Below, one piece after another: positions 1 through 8,196 of a DNA stretch of 64,000 bases (position 1 is the first letter of the stretch; every line of letters starts with the position of its first letter). Position numbers and translations under genes: made by a program. Below the pieces are notes generated by a model. That model was not told the DNA's origin, searched no databases, and saw only the letters and a list, made by a program, of their open reading frames with translations. Source of the DNA: Anaerolineae bacterium (lineage in GTDB: Bacteria; Chloroflexota; Anaerolineae; Anaerolineales; Anaerolineaceae). The stretch lies in NCBI GenBank assembly GCA_013314735.1, contig JABUFD010000003.1, positions 496,001 to 560,000 of the forward strand, given 5' to 3'.

Positions 1-977
1 CGATAAAAAAATTGTGGGCCGGCATCAGTTCCATCAGGATGGAATGAATGGTCCGATAGAGGTCATCCATGCTCTCAGCCGAGACCACGGTCTGGGAAAT
101 GCGGTAGATGGCATCCTGTACCTGCTCACTGCGCCGATGCTCCCTGATCTCCTGCGCCAGGCCGTCCATGGTTTCACGCAGTTGGAGGGTCATGTCGTTA
201 AAAGCGGTGGCAAGCACGCCCAGCTCATCTGGACTGCGGACGGGAACCTGGCTTTCCAGGTCTCCCTGTGCCACGCGCACCGCAGCGCGCATCAGGTCCT
301 TCACCGGCAGGGTCAATTTATTGACCAACCAGTATCCCAGGAGCCACGCAAACGGTACGGTGATGAGCACCGACAACAGGGCGGTCACACGTGCCTGTTT
401 TTCACTGGCAATGACGGCGGAAGCATCAATCTCAATACCAAGAACACCATCCAGGTTCTGGAACTGGTCGATAATCGGCGCGTAACCGCTTAACGTCGCG
501 CTGCCATCTTCTCCCACCGAAAGCACATCCTCCACCCGTGGACTGTCGATCCATGCCATGCCGCCGGCCAGAACGGAACTCTCCTTTAAAAATGGATCGC
601 CAATCGCCGCAGGCGATTCGGCCCCTACGTCCACCACATACATCCAGCTGCCGTCGGGGTTCTGGCGCAGGGTATAGATATGCCGGATAACCTGGCTGGT
701 GCCGCGGATATCTTCCAGGCGCGTTGTCAGCACGCGGTGGAAAGAACTACCGGCGTCCTCCGCAGAGCGGATCAGCGCATGGAAATCGCCGTCCACCAGC
801 GGTACAGAAAAACTAACAATATCGACCAGGCGCTGTTGCAGCGCCGCACGCTGGTCCTGGCGAATGCGATAATACAGGCCAAATGCCATTGCGCCAGCCG
901 CAAACACCACCAACATGGTATAGCCCAGCAGCCACTTGGCGCGCAAATTCAAACGAATACGTCCCCCGTTCGCCATC
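1..977 (-). CDS. Membrane sensor protein with HAMP and GAF domains (5' part, runs off left edge)
   Basis: Translation from the ATG at 977 gives an N-terminal membrane segment (about residues 10-32, LLGYTMLVVFAAGAMAF), an extracytoplasmic sensing region of about 160 residues, a second membrane segment (ALLSVLITVPFAWLLGYW), a HAMP linker (LTLPVKDLMRAAVRVAQGDL) and the start of a GAF domain (DAIYRISQTVVSAESMDDLY). The reading frame is open to base 1, so the output domain (histidine kinase, GGDEF or phosphatase) lies outside the window. It starts 24 bases downstream of the solute-binding lipoprotein gene on the same strand, so the two are probably co-transcribed and the lipoprotein may present a ligand to this sensor (inference). 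The architecture is clear from the sequence; the enzymatic output is unknown. Confidence 0.85.
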
Positions 978-1001
978 AACTGCCCCACCTTGTGATCACG
1001 A

Positions 1002-1895
1002 TCATTCCCCCTCCGGTTCAAGCCATTTTGTTTGCAATTGTACCAGTGTTTCATCCGCCGCCATCGCGGTCAGCTGCTGGTTGATGAAATCCAGCAATTC
1101 CGCCTCACCCGCCGGGACGGCAATTCCCAGCCCGACCCGCGACAGAAATACAGGGTCCCCGTTTTGGTCGCTGACAATCACGATTGATGAGCCGGTATCT
1201 TTTATATAGACCAGGGTATTCAGGTAATCATTAAACACCACATCCACCCGACCTACTTCCAGGTCGAGCAGGGATTCAAGCGTATCCTTGTATTCCACCA
1301 CGTTCAGCGCCGTGCCGTTTTCCAGCAGTTCCTCCGCCAACCTGGCACCGGTGGAACCGATCTTGACACCCACCCGCAGACCGGATAGGTCATTGGTGCT
1401 GCTTATTTCTGCCGCCAATCCGGGTTTGGCTGCCATCACCAGCCCGGTGTCAAGGTAGGGATCGGCAAAATCCACCAGTTCTTCCCGCTCCGCCGTGATA
1501 TACATGGCGGCAATCGTCATATCAACCTTGTGTTCCTGCAGAGCCGGGATCAGGCTGGCAAAAGGCATCTCGACCCATTGTAATTCCACCCCCAGCGCCT
1601 GGGCAATCCGTTGCGCGATATCCACATCCAGACCCACCCATTCACCTGTCTGGGGATCATAATACTCAAACGGTTCTGTGACCGCCGTCCCCACCAGCAA
1701 TACACCATCCGCCTGGATGCGCGCCAGGCCGGACAATGATTCCAGCGGGTTCTCCAGTGCCGAGGTGGCTACAGCGCTCGCTGTTTCCGCCTGCGGTGCA
1801 CACCCCAACACCAACACGGTGAACAGGCACAGCAAAATCACCAGGAGAAACCGGTGGATGATATGGCCTATCATTTTGGGGAAAGATTCGTTCAC
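1002..1895 (-). CDS. Extracellular solute-binding lipoprotein, family 3 (amino-acid type)
   Basis: 297 residues from a GTG start; the ATG at 1874 (residue 8) is an alternative and gives a compact signal peptide. A hydrophobic signal ends in a lipobox, LVLG-C32, so the mature protein is expected to be a lipoprotein. The body has the SBP_bac_3 pattern: EPFEYYDPQTGEWVGLDVDIAQRIA, LIPALQEHKVDMTIAAMYIT, TAEREELVDFADPY and a late LRVGVKIGSTG segment. Such proteins bind polar amino acids or similar small ligands. No ABC permease or ATPase gene lies beside it; the next gene downstream on the same strand, 24 bases on, is a membrane HAMP/GAF sensor. This suggests ligand sensing rather than uptake (inference). 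Confidence 0.88.
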   Translation of the reverse strand: MNESFPKMIGHIIHRFLLVILLCLFTVLVLGCAPQAETASAVATSALENPLESLSGLARIQADGVLLVGTAVTEPFEYYDPQTGEWVGLDVDIAQRIAQALGVELQWVEMPFASLIPALQEHKVDMTIAAMYITAEREELVDFADPYLDTGLVMAAKPGLAAEISSTNDLSGLRVGVKIGSTGARLAEELLENGTALNVVEYKDTLESLLDLEVGRVDVVFNDYLNTLVYIKDTGSSIVIVSDQNGDPVFLSRVGLGIAVPAGEAELLDFINQQLTAMAADETLVQLQTKWLEPEGE

Positions 1896-2052
1896 AATGA
1901 CACTTTTCTACTGCAATGATCGTCAAGTAAAAGTGTGTCCATGCTGCCAGGAGATTTCTGCGAAGGGACTTATTTGTATGATTGTACTTGAAAATTTGCT
2001 ATTTTACCTTGACAATTACCTTTTCCGGGAAATTCCGCCCTCATCACAAGGT

Positions 2053-3018
2053 TCATTCCGAATTCGTTTGACCCAGCACCGCTTGTAAATCGGCCAACAA
2101 TTGGCGAGTTCGTAGTTCACGACCAACGGCGGTAAGGTGGTAATAGGTGTCAAAGAAGTAAGAACCAGGATAAAAGAAATCCTGCGGCTGTCCAAAAACG
2201 GGAAATTGAAGATGATCAACAACGTACCTGGAATAACACTCCGCCATGTGCATATCTTCATGCTTTCCCTCCACCAGGTAAGCGGGAAATGTGAGGTAAA
2301 CAGAAACCCCATTGCCAGCCAGGTCATCAGCAAATTGATTGTACACATCAATCATCGGTGTACACGCACCTCCAGTGCAGTCGATTGTAAAAGGCACCGG
2401 TTGGGGTGAAAGGGTATCCCGATCGAGATGTGTAGTTAGATCGCCGTTGGCATTAAAACCTGATGGATTGTAAATAGCATCATAATGTGGATCCACAATC
2501 AGGTCCAAATTCTCTCGTATGTTCAGGAAAACAGAGGCGTATTGGTTGATTGCTTCCTGGAAAATAACCGCAGCTTGCCCCCAGGTCGTCAAATGGCGCA
2601 CATTAAGCGGCGCCACCACCATCAACTGGTACAGCACAGCGTCACCATAAAGGTTGGGCGATTCAGAAATACAATGGTATTCAGGAATTAAAACAACGAT
2701 ATCTCCCGGCTTCAGCGACTGTTGAATTTCCTCCAGTGGATAAAGACAGCCAAGACCTCCCTGCAAGCCCATGTTGACCACAGGATAACCCAGCTCTTCT
2801 TCCAAAATAGTACTGTCAATTCCAAACGCAGTGTTTGAACCCCCGACAATCACCAGCTTGGGGCTGTCGATACTGGACAGCCTGGCTTGTTTCTGACGTA
2901 CGGCTGCCAGGTAACTGGTTTGCCGGGAGCGATGGTAGAACCCATAAAATAACCCGTTCACAATCAAGAATACAATGATAAAAACAATGATCTTCTTTAA
3001 CAATCGAGGTTGTTTCAT
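2053..3018 (-). CDS. SGNH/DltD-AlgJ-like membrane-anchored protein, partner of MBOAT acyltransferase
   Basis: 321 residues with one N-terminal membrane segment (about 10-27) and an extracytoplasmic domain. A GGSN motif near residue 59 (KLVIVGGSNTAFGID) resembles the nucleophile block of SGNH-fold proteins such as DltD and AlgJ, and a late FDTYYHLTAVG segment supplies the Asp/His block. It starts 17 bases after the MBOAT gene on the same strand. MBOAT/SGNH pairs (DltB/DltD, AlgI/AlgJ, PatA/PatB) move acyl groups across the membrane and place them on wall or exopolymers, so this is probably the extracytoplasmic acyl acceptor or esterase. The acceptor polymer is unknown. Confidence 0.7.
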   Translation of the reverse strand: MKQPRLLKKIIVFIIVFLIVNGLFYGFYHRSRQTSYLAAVRQKQARLSSIDSPKLVIVGGSNTAFGIDSTILEEELGYPVVNMGLQGGLGCLYPLEEIQQSLKPGDIVVLIPEYHCISESPNLYGDAVLYQLMVVAPLNVRHLTTWGQAAVIFQEAINQYASVFLNIRENLDLIVDPHYDAIYNPSGFNANGDLTTHLDRDTLSPQPVPFTIDCTGGACTPMIDVYNQFADDLAGNGVSVYLTFPAYLVEGKHEDMHMAECYSRYVVDHLQFPVFGQPQDFFYPGSYFFDTYYHLTAVGRELRTRQLLADLQAVLGQTNSE

Positions 3019-3035
3019 TCATTGATTCCTTAAGG

Positions 3036-4520
3036 CTAGAACTGAAAATAGATGAACTGCTGCGTCGAAGCCTCAGCATAAACACCAAATAAGAGAAAGG
3101 AGAAGATTAACAAAAAATAACTGATCCAACGAAACCACACAGGCTGCTGGCGAAATACGCCATACAGGTTGCTCCGTGATTGAAGGTATTCTAACAGCAG
3201 AAAACCAACCAATCCATGCAGCAAAATCATTAGTTCACCGGTTGGCAATCCCAACAAGCCTTCTCCCAGCAGCCATGCTTCCGGGCGGGTCAGGTTTTCC
3301 ATCAGCCAGATAAAGCGCAAAATTCCGTATCCCTGGCGGACTGAATCAGCACGAAAAAACACCCAGGTGAAACTGACCAGCAGGAACATACCCAACCGTT
3401 TTAACCAACGTTGCGCAATTGTGGATGACTGGCCAGTACCTGGTGCCTTTTTTGGGACACGGGTACTGGCAATCAGCAATTCGACCGACTGAAACAGGCC
3501 GTGGAAAAAACCCCAGGCAATGAAGCTCCAGTTTGCGCCATGCCAAAGCCCGCTGATGAGAAAAGTAATCATCACATCAAAGCACTGCCACAACAAAGCC
3601 GGCTTTTTTCGGCGATGCTTAAAATTCAACGGAATGAATACATAATCCCGCAACCAGTTACTGAGTGAAATATGCCATCGACGCCAGAATTCTGTCACCG
3701 TTTGGGCCATATAGGGATGGTGAAAATTTTCAGCCAAGTTGAAACCCAGCATTTTGGCAGCGCCTAGCGCGATATCGCAATACGAAGCGAAATCAACATA
3801 AACCTGGAATGAAAATGAGAAAACAGCGAACAGCAATTGCACCGAAGAAAAATTTTGCGGAGCCGCAAACACCGTATTCACCAATATAGCCAGCCGATTG
3901 GCCACCACCAACTTCTTAAACAACCCCCAGGCAATCCGCAGACCGCCTTCCACAAAACGTTCTGCCGAAAAAGGCTGTAACTGGCGCAATTGTGGGGCAA
4001 AATGGCTGTAACGTTCAATCGGACCCATTAAGAGTCTGGGGAAAAAAGCATTGTATACCGCGTAATATCCCAGATGATTTTCAGCAATAACCTTTCCATT
4101 TGTGACATCCACCAGGTAACCAATCACCTGGAACACAAGGAATGACAATCCAACTGGATAGATAAGATCCAATCCACGCACTTTAATTGTCAAGCCCAGT
4201 ATCGTAGCCAGGGCATTCAAGCTTTCCGCCGCGAAACCAGTATATTTGAATAGGAATAACACGGCAAGACTGGCAACAATCCCCGTCCACATCCAGCACC
4301 TTTTAGTAGCACGGTTTGCTGCAGCGGCGATTTGCTTAGCAAAAAAGAAGGTAACCAGGGTAATCCCTGCCAGAATGGCAGCCAGTTCGGCCCGGTAAGT
4401 GAGCGCAAAACCATAACTTCCGACAAGGAGAACTATCCAACGCCTGCGCTGCGCCAACAGATAATACAGTACCACAATCAAAGCAAAGAATAGGAAAAAT
4501 GGGATTGAACTGACTGACAT
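3036..4520 (-). CDS. MBOAT-family membrane O-acyltransferase (AlgI/DltB-like)
   Basis: 494 residues from the ATG at 4520; about ten or more hydrophobic segments. The family signature is complete: FWRRWHISLSNWLRDYVFIPL followed by ISGLWHGANWSFIAWGFFHG, with the invariant catalytic histidine in WHGANW at residue 327. Length fits AlgI-like enzymes. These proteins pass acyl groups from a cytoplasmic donor through the membrane to an extracytoplasmic acceptor. The gene directly downstream encodes an SGNH/DltD-like partner, supporting that role. The MFS exporter gene lies 52 bases upstream on the same strand; whether it belongs to the same transcript is not clear. Confidence 0.9.
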   Translation of the reverse strand: MSVSSIPFFLFFALIVVLYYLLAQRRRWIVLLVGSYGFALTYRAELAAILAGITLVTFFFAKQIAAAANRATKRCWMWTGIVASLAVLFLFKYTGFAAESLNALATILGLTIKVRGLDLIYPVGLSFLVFQVIGYLVDVTNGKVIAENHLGYYAVYNAFFPRLLMGPIERYSHFAPQLRQLQPFSAERFVEGGLRIAWGLFKKLVVANRLAILVNTVFAAPQNFSSVQLLFAVFSFSFQVYVDFASYCDIALGAAKMLGFNLAENFHHPYMAQTVTEFWRRWHISLSNWLRDYVFIPLNFKHRRKKPALLWQCFDVMITFLISGLWHGANWSFIAWGFFHGLFQSVELLIASTRVPKKAPGTGQSSTIAQRWLKRLGMFLLVSFTWVFFRADSVRQGYGILRFIWLMENLTRPEAWLLGEGLLGLPTGELMILLHGLVGFLLLEYLQSRSNLYGVFRQQPVWFRWISYFLLIFSFLLFGVYAEASTQQFIYFQF

Positions 4521-4572
4521 TGCCAACCTGTCGCCATGCGCTACCAGAAAATGTTGTTTTAGTGTACCATAA

Positions 4573-5832
4573 TCAGCCCAGTGCCCGAATTTTGGGTTGG
4601 AAGAGGAGAATCAACAGGGCGAATGCGATGATCACTGCGGCGCTGATGCGCACCGTGGCTGCCAGGCCGAGCGCTTCCGCCACTCCCCCCATCACCAACC
4701 CGCCGAGGGAAAAACCGCCAAACAGGCTCAGGCTGTAGACACTCATCACCCGGCCGCGGATGTTGTCCGGCAGGCGGGTTTGCACCATGGCATTGGTGTT
4801 GTTCATCACCGTGATAAAGAAAAAACCCAATCCGATGATCGCTGCCATCGACAGCGCCAGGGTGCGGGTAAAGGAAAACAGGATCATCATCAGCGGCATG
4901 CCGAAGCTGCCCAGGGTCCACAGCTTGCCGCGGATACCCCGATCACTGACCGAAGCCAGCAGCAAAGCACCCACCAGCGCGCCCGCCCCGCGCGCCGAAA
5001 CCAGCCAGCCGTTGGTGCGCACATCGCCGCCCAACACATCCACCGCCCAGGCCGGCAGCAGCGGGATCAACCCCGAAAAACCGAAACTGATCACCCCCAC
5101 CCCGATCAACAGCAACAGCACAATTCGATTTTGCCCAATGAAACGAAAACCGGTTTTCAGGTCTTCCCACATTGATCTGCCCGTGCGGGTGGCTGGGCCA
5201 GCCGGTGCGGCTTTGTCTACCGCGCCCGGTTGTTCTTCATCCCAGGTTTCCTTGCGCATCATCAACAGGGCAATTAAGATCGCGCTGAAGCTGATGGCGT
5301 TGATCAGGAAACACCACGCCGGCCCCCACAGGGCATAGGCGATTCCTGCCGCGGTGGGACCCACCACCATCGCCAGGTTAAAGATGGTCGAATTCAGCGC
5401 AATCGCATTGCCCAGCCGTGATTTCGGCACCAGGTCGGCCGGGATTGACTGCCGCGCCGGGGTATCAAAGGCGTTTGCCGACCCCAGCAGGAAAGTTAAC
5501 CCCAGGATATGCCACGGCGCCACCACGCCGGTAAACACCAGTGCCGCCTGGCCGAACGCCACCAGCATCATCGCGCTTTGCGTGATCACCATCATCTTGC
5601 GCCGCTCCATATGGTCCAGGATCACCCCGGATAGCAGCATGAACAGCCACGACGGCATCGTGTTCATAAAACTGACCAGCCCCAGGTACGAGGCGGAATC
5701 GGTCAGTTCATACACCAGGTAACCCTGCGCGGTGCCCTGCATCTGGCTGCCAAAGATCGACACCAGCTGTCCGATGAAGAACAGGCGGTAATTGCGAAAT
5801 CGGAAGGCTTCCAGGGTGCGGGGTACTCGCAT
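4573..5832 (-). CDS. MFS transporter, EntS/TMS-like exporter
   Basis: 419 residues with twelve predicted membrane segments. N-terminal FRNYRLFFIGQLVSIFGSQMQ and the loop AFDTPARQSIPADLVPKSRLGNAIALNS are typical of the MFS_3/transmembrane secretion effector group, which contains EntS-like siderophore exporters and macrolide exporters. A central cytoplasmic loop (GAVDKAAPAGPATRTGRS) separates the two six-helix halves. Substrate cannot be told. Its ATG is preceded by GGAG and also by a TATACT box only six bases upstream, so it may be transcribed as a leaderless mRNA. Confidence 0.88.
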   Translation of the reverse strand: MRVPRTLEAFRFRNYRLFFIGQLVSIFGSQMQGTAQGYLVYELTDSASYLGLVSFMNTMPSWLFMLLSGVILDHMERRKMMVITQSAMMLVAFGQAALVFTGVVAPWHILGLTFLLGSANAFDTPARQSIPADLVPKSRLGNAIALNSTIFNLAMVVGPTAAGIAYALWGPAWCFLINAISFSAILIALLMMRKETWDEEQPGAVDKAAPAGPATRTGRSMWEDLKTGFRFIGQNRIVLLLLIGVGVISFGFSGLIPLLPAWAVDVLGGDVRTNGWLVSARGAGALVGALLLASVSDRGIRGKLWTLGSFGMPLMMILFSFTRTLALSMAAIIGLGFFFITVMNNTNAMVQTRLPDNIRGRVMSVYSLSLFGGFSLGGLVMGGVAEALGLAATVRISAAVIIAFALLILLFQPKIRALG

Positions 5833-5838
5833 TCTCCA

Positions 5839-5844
5839 AGTATA
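5839..5844 (-). promoter_or_regulatory. Candidate leaderless -10 box (TATACT) of the MFS gene
   Basis: On the minus strand TATACT is followed by six bases (TGGAGA) and then the ATG of the MFS gene. A start site 6-7 bases past the -10 box would fall on the start codon. The same spacing recurs at other genes in the window. Confidence 0.45.
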
Positions 5845-5947
5845 CCAGAGCGCGCGCCTGCCATTTTCACCCTTTCACAACCGGATGACACAGCCCCCGC
5901 ATTCCATGATAAGATTGCATGATTTTATGAATGCGGAGGCATACAGA

Positions 5948-6847
5948 ATGGGCTTGCTGTTTTCATTGCTGACATCCGTGTGTTGGGCACTGACCTCGAT
6001 CTTCTTCACCGCCGGCGGCAAGCAGGTCGGTTCGCGCGTGGTGAACCGGGTGCGGCTCCTGTTCGGCTTCCTCTTGCTCGGTGTGACCAACCTGGTGCTA
6101 TACCGCGAATTCATCCCACTCAGCGCCGCGCCCGACCGCTGGTTGTGGCTGGGGCTTTCCGGCCTGGTAGGGCTGGTGTTGGGTGATGTGTTCCTGTTCC
6201 AGTCCTTTCTGTGGATTGGCCCGCGGCGCGCGATGCTGATTATGGCGGGTGTGCCGGTGCTCAATACCATCTTCGCCTGGTTCCTGCTGGGTGAACAGCT
6301 GGCGCCGTTGCGCCTGCTGGGGATCGTCGTTACAGTTTCGGGCATCCTGCTGGTGCTTTCCGAAAAAACCGGCAACGGCGACCAGCTGTTGAACGACCGT
6401 AAACATTTTTCGTTGGGGATTGCCTTCTGCATTCTCGGCGCGCTGGGACAATCAGCCGGGATGCTGCTCGGTAAGCGCGGAGTCTACGGCGATTTTCCCG
6501 CCCTCAGCGGCACACTGATGCGCGTTACCGCGGCGGTGGCGGCAATGTGGCTGGTGGCGGCACTGGGCAAGCAAGTGCGGCCTTCGATTGAAGCCGTTAC
6601 CCGCGACCGCAAGGCACTCGGGTTCATCCTGCTGGGCACCCTGGCGGGTCCGTTCCTGGGCATCTGGCTCTCACTGGCCGGCCTGCAAAATACCGAGGTC
6701 GGCATTGCCTCCACCCTGCAGGCGCTGGCGCCGGTGATCATGCTGCCCGTGTCGCATTTCCTGTACGATGAAAAAGTCACCCTGCGCGCGGTGATCGGCA
6801 CCCTGGTCTCGATGGCTGGCGTGGCGATGCTGTTCCTGCTGGGATAG
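5948..6847 (+). CDS. EamA/DMT-family transporter
   Basis: 299 residues starting at the ATG at 5948, chosen because GGAGG (5935-5939) lies eight bases upstream and because residues before it are polar and unlike the family. Ten hydrophobic segments in two EamA repeats, with the typical end of each half (ILGVVT-like and GTLVSMAGVAMLFLLG). Members of the drug/metabolite transporter superfamily export small metabolites; substrate unknown. It is divergent from the MFS gene, so the 115-base gap probably holds both promoters. Confidence 0.88.
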   Translation: MGLLFSLLTSVCWALTSIFFTAGGKQVGSRVVNRVRLLFGFLLLGVTNLVLYREFIPLSAAPDRWLWLGLSGLVGLVLGDVFLFQSFLWIGPRRAMLIMAGVPVLNTIFAWFLLGEQLAPLRLLGIVVTVSGILLVLSEKTGNGDQLLNDRKHFSLGIAFCILGALGQSAGMLLGKRGVYGDFPALSGTLMRVTAAVAAMWLVAALGKQVRPSIEAVTRDRKALGFILLGTLAGPFLGIWLSLAGLQNTEVGIASTLQALAPVIMLPVSHFLYDEKVTLRAVIGTLVSMAGVAMLFLLG

Positions 6848-6945
6848 CGCCCGGTCTCTGCCCCCGCCAAAACGCCCCCATCACTGAAACGTTCCCTGCG
6901 CCTGTCGAAGGGACTCGCCCGGCTAACCCATTCTCCCGCCTATGG

Positions 6946-6951
6946 TAGAAT
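6946..6951 (+). promoter_or_regulatory. Candidate leaderless -10 box (TAGAAT)
   Basis: TAGAAT is followed by six bases and the ATG (6958) of the LRR gene. No purine-rich ribosome binding site fits between, which supports a leaderless transcript. Inference from spacing only. Confidence 0.4.
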
Positions 6952-6957
6952 GAACCT

Positions 6958-7470
6958 ATGCAAACCGCCACCACTCTCCCGATCCATATCCTTTCCCGCC
7001 CCAAAACGCAACCGCAGGAGGATTGGATGCCGCTGGATGAAGGTCCGGGTTATTTTGAGTTCGATCCCGCGCTGGAAATCTGCCTGTACCTGCCGCGCGC
7101 TGAAGATGACAGTGCCGAAACCCTCGCCGCGGAATGGGCCGACTGCTCCCAACTGGTGATGGTGGATGTATCTGAAGGTCGCCGCATGGGTGATATGGGA
7201 TTGAAAGCCCTCACTCGCCTGCACCAGCTCAGGGAACTGAATGCCAGTGCCTGCGGGATTTCCAACGAAGGCATTGAATTCCTGTTTGAGATGCCCAACC
7301 TGCAGCGCCTGAACATCAGCCACTGCACCGGCATCGGCGACCTGGGTCTGCGGCGTATTGAACAAATGCGCAACTTGCGCTGGATCAACCTGCGCGGCTG
7401 CCCGCGCGTGACCCAGAACGGGCTCAAACGCCTGGCAAAAAACCACCGCAGCCTGGAAGTGTTCCGCTGA
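6958..7470 (+). CDS. Leucine-rich-repeat protein (AMN1/F-box type repeats)
   Basis: 170 residues, no signal peptide. The second half (about 75-168) is built of cysteine-containing LRRs of about 24-26 residues: LRELNASACGISNEGIEFLF, LQRLNISHCTGIGDLGLRRI, LRWINLRGCPRVTQNGLKRL. The L-x-x-L-x-x-x-x-C pattern is the RNI/AMN1 type known from eukaryotic F-box proteins and found in many bacteria as scaffold modules. No enzymatic domain is visible. Function unknown; a protein-protein interaction role is likely. The 110-base gap upstream contains GCCTGTCGAAG (about 6900-6910), a motif seen again near 17456. Confidence 0.7.
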   Translation: MQTATTLPIHILSRPKTQPQEDWMPLDEGPGYFEFDPALEICLYLPRAEDDSAETLAAEWADCSQLVMVDVSEGRRMGDMGLKALTRLHQLRELNASACGISNEGIEFLFEMPNLQRLNISHCTGIGDLGLRRIEQMRNLRWINLRGCPRVTQNGLKRLAKNHRSLEVFR

Positions 7471-7700
7471 TCCGGTGGTGAAACCAAAAACCAATGAAAC
7501 TTGCTGTCAAAAAACAGAACCGCGAATCACGCTGATCTTCACGGATACTTTTTGTCTCCGTCCACCCGCGTCAATTCGTGGTTAATGGATTAACCCAATC
7601 CTTTTTGTTTTCAAGCCGCAAAACCGTGTATTGTGCTGATGTTCGCGAGTATTTTTATCCGCACCTATCTGCGCAGATTCTTTTGGTATCTGGTGACAGG
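7471..7700. repeat. Intergenic region with degenerate dispersed repeat motifs
   Basis: No gene is seen here. The stretch contains several related pieces (CGCGAATCACGCTGATCT, CACCCGCGTCAATTCGTGG, CTATCTGCGCAGATTC) that look like decayed copies of a short palindromic intergenic repeat. It separates the convergent LRR and cupin genes, so it may also hold transcription stops; no clear hairpin plus T-run was found. Confidence 0.3.
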
Positions 7701-8057
7701 TTACAGCCCGGCCGGTATCCCGCACAGGAATTTCAGCGGCGCGTCACCGGTGTTTTTGAACTGGTGCAGTACATTCGGCGGCACAAAGCACACCACACCG
7801 GGGTAGAGATCATGCCAGGTATCTTCGATCAACAATTGACCCTGGCCTTCAACCACGAAATTCTCATGTTCCCAATTGTGCTGGTGCAGGGGGGAATACC
7901 CACCGGCCTCCAGTTCGATCATCCGCAGGGCATACACCGGTGCGTTGTCATGCTCACGGTCAACCAGCCAGCGGATCTTTGCATTTTTGGCAGGTTCTCC
8001 CACCACCTGGGCTTCCACTTCCGTATAATGAACAGCTTTCCCTTTCAATGGTTCCAT
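7701..8057 (-). CDS. Small cupin-domain protein
   Basis: 118 residues from the ATG at 8057, chosen because GAGGA precedes it by four bases. Single conserved cupin barrel with motif 1 around HQHNWEHENF (H58, H60, E65) and motif 2 in PGVVCFVPPNVLHQFKN, so the metal-binding 2-His/1-Glu/1-His set is present. The sequence resembles the stand-alone cupins that bind a divalent metal and act as isomerases, dioxygenases or ligand sensors. Reaction cannot be assigned. Confidence 0.85.
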   Translation of the reverse strand: MEPLKGKAVHYTEVEAQVVGEPAKNAKIRWLVDREHDNAPVYALRMIELEAGGYSPLHQHNWEHENFVVEGQGQLLIEDTWHDLYPGVVCFVPPNVLHQFKNTGDAPLKFLCGIPAGL

Positions 8058-8184
8058 TATTTCCTCATCACGGCCCACAACGGCTGAATTTTTATCAGAT
8101 TATTCTAGTTATTTAAACCAATTATACCGGGTTCAACTGCCATGTGCCAGTTAAACCTTTGTAAGAAATCCCCGGGCGGCGGGC

Positions 8185-8190
8185 TATAAT
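8185..8190 (+). promoter_or_regulatory. Candidate leaderless -10 box (TATAAT)
   Basis: A perfect TATAAT lies six bases before the ATG (8197) of the beta-propeller gene. The spacer AGGGGT could serve as a very short ribosome binding site or the mRNA could start at the ATG. Confidence 0.5.
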
Positions 8191-8196
8191 AGGGGT

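Noticed and set aside
7578-8087. Plus-strand open frame of 169 codons opposite the cupin gene
   Set aside because: No family resemblance; the minus strand encodes a clear cupin with a ribosome binding site.
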